Shown piece by piece: positions 6,370 through 7,165 of a stretch of DNA of 7,165 nucleotides. The translations under genes were made by a program, and so were the position numbers. Numbering within the stretch: position 1 is the stretch's first letter; every line of letters begins with the position of its first letter. Source of the stretch: Nitrosomonadales bacterium (GTDB taxonomy: Bacteria; Pseudomonadota; Gammaproteobacteria; Burkholderiales; SG8-41); assembly GCA_009885185.1 (NCBI GenBank), contig VFLF01000086.1, forward strand, positions 1-7,165, given 5' to 3'. Below the pieces are notes generated by a model. The model ran no database searches. It was not told the DNA's origin and worked only from the letters and a program-made list of their open reading frames with translations.

Positions 6370-7165
6370 ATGATGAAAACCCTGTTGCTGGTGGACGGCT
6401 CGTCCTATCTTTACCGCGCGTTTCACGCCATGCCCGACTTGCGCAGCAAGCGCGGCGCGCCCACCGGGGCAATATATGGCGTGCTCAACATGCTGCGCCG
6501 TCTGCACAAGGATTACCCCTCGGCGCTATCCGCCTGCGTGTTTGACGCCAAGGGCAAGACCTTTCGCGACGACGTTTACCCGGAATACAAGGCCAACCGC
6601 CCGCCGATGCCCGATGATCTGGTAGCGCAGATACCGCCGCTGCACGAGGCGATTGCCGCGATGGGCTGGCCGCTCCTGATCGTCGACGGCGTGGAGGCCG
6701 ATGACGTGATCGGCACGCTGGCGCACGCCGGCGAGCGCGCGGGAATGAAGGTGGTGATTTCCACTGGCGACAAGGACATCACGCAACTGGTGACGCCGCA
6801 GGTCACGCTGGTCAACACCATGACCAACGAGCTGCTGGACGAAGTGGGGGTGGCGCAAAAATTCGGTGTGCCGCCCGAACGCATCATCGACTACCTGTCG
6901 CTGATCGGCGACACGGTGGACAACGTGCCGGGCGTATCCAAAGTCGGGCCGAAGACCGCGGTGAAGTGGCTCACGCAATACGGCACGTTGGATAACGTGG
7001 TGGCGCACGCGGGCGAGATCGACGGCGTGGTCGGCGAAAATTTACGCAAGGCGCTCGACTGGCTGCCCACCGCGCGCGGCCTGCTCACCATCAAATGCGA
7101 CGTGCCGCTGCCGGTGAAGCTGGAAGAACTCGATCTGAAACCGCAGGACACGCCAAAGCTGCTGA
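6370..7165 (+). CDS. polA: DNA polymerase I, N-terminal 265 residues (cut by window edge)
   Basis: Pol I fills gaps and removes RNA primers during lagging-strand maturation and excision repair. The window holds only the 5'-nuclease (FEN-like) domain; a full enzyme is about 900 residues. Metal-binding acidic residues are visible in order: D9 in LLLVDGSSYLYRA, D59 in FDAKGKTFRD, E109, D111 and D112 in GVEADDVIGTL, D134 and D136 in STGDKD, and D181 and D184 in GDTVDNVPG, followed by the helix-hairpin-helix GVSKVGPKTAVKWL (188-201). RPPMPDDL (78-85) and VTLVNTMTNELL (145-156) match the E. coli enzyme as recalled. Two adjacent ATGs (6370 and 6373) could start it; neither has a Shine-Dalgarno. The 3'-5' exonuclease and polymerase domains lie beyond the right edge. 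Divergent from DUF2782 across 93 nt. Identification is secure. Confidence 0.98.
   Translation, partial: MMKTLLLVDGSSYLYRAFHAMPDLRSKRGAPTGAIYGVLNMLRRLHKDYPSALSACVFDAKGKTFRDDVYPEYKANRPPMPDDLVAQIPPLHEAIAAMGWPLLIVDGVEADDVIGTLAHAGERAGMKVVISTGDKDITQLVTPQVTLVNTMTNELLDEVGVAQKFGVPPERIIDYLSLIGDTVDNVPGVSKVGPKTAVKWLTQYGTLDNVVAHAGEIDGVVGENLRKALDWLPTARGLLTIKCDVPLPVKLEELDLKPQDTPKLL

Overview
This 7.2 kb window looks like chromosomal housekeeping DNA from a GC-rich Betaproteobacterium. The evidence is gene order and protein type: a protein-kinase-fold homoserine kinase next to a BPSS1780-type membrane protein, a DUF2782 protein divergent from polA, and a LeuRS of the '[14 protein letters not shown]' type. 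A member of the Nitrosomonadales or a relative would fit, but the genus cannot be read from these genes. I see no mobile element, tRNA, rRNA, CRISPR array or phage gene.

Layout. Bases 1-690 (minus) are the first 230 codons of leuS, which run off the left edge. Divergent from it is an exported FecR-domain/SPOR-domain protein (832-1734, plus). A complete uvrD helicase gene follows 43 nt later (1778-4003, plus). uvrD converges, with only 15 nt between stops, on a leftward block: a six-helix BPSS1780-family membrane protein (4019-4816), homoserine kinase thrB (4866-5825) and a small exported DUF2782 protein (5914-6276). A strong hairpin terminator separates DUF2782 from thrB. polA begins at 6370 on the plus strand, divergent from DUF2782, and runs off the right edge after 265 codons.

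Functions. The products serve translation (LeuRS), excision repair and gap filling (UvrD, Pol I), threonine synthesis (ThrB) and the cell envelope (FecR-SPOR, BPSS1780, DUF2782). They do not form one pathway. UvrD and Pol I act in the same nucleotide-excision-repair reaction, but they are separated by three leftward genes and are transcribed independently.

Most unusual point. The 93-nt gap between DUF2782 and polA is highly structured. The words AATTTGAAA and GATACCT occur in the same order ahead of both start codons, forming a nested inverted repeat. On the polA side a GC-rich hairpin followed by eight T lies between the two words, 24 nt before the polA ATG. This is a candidate attenuator or shared operator. 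The rest of the window is ordinary core genome, and I find no convincing undescribed multi-gene system.
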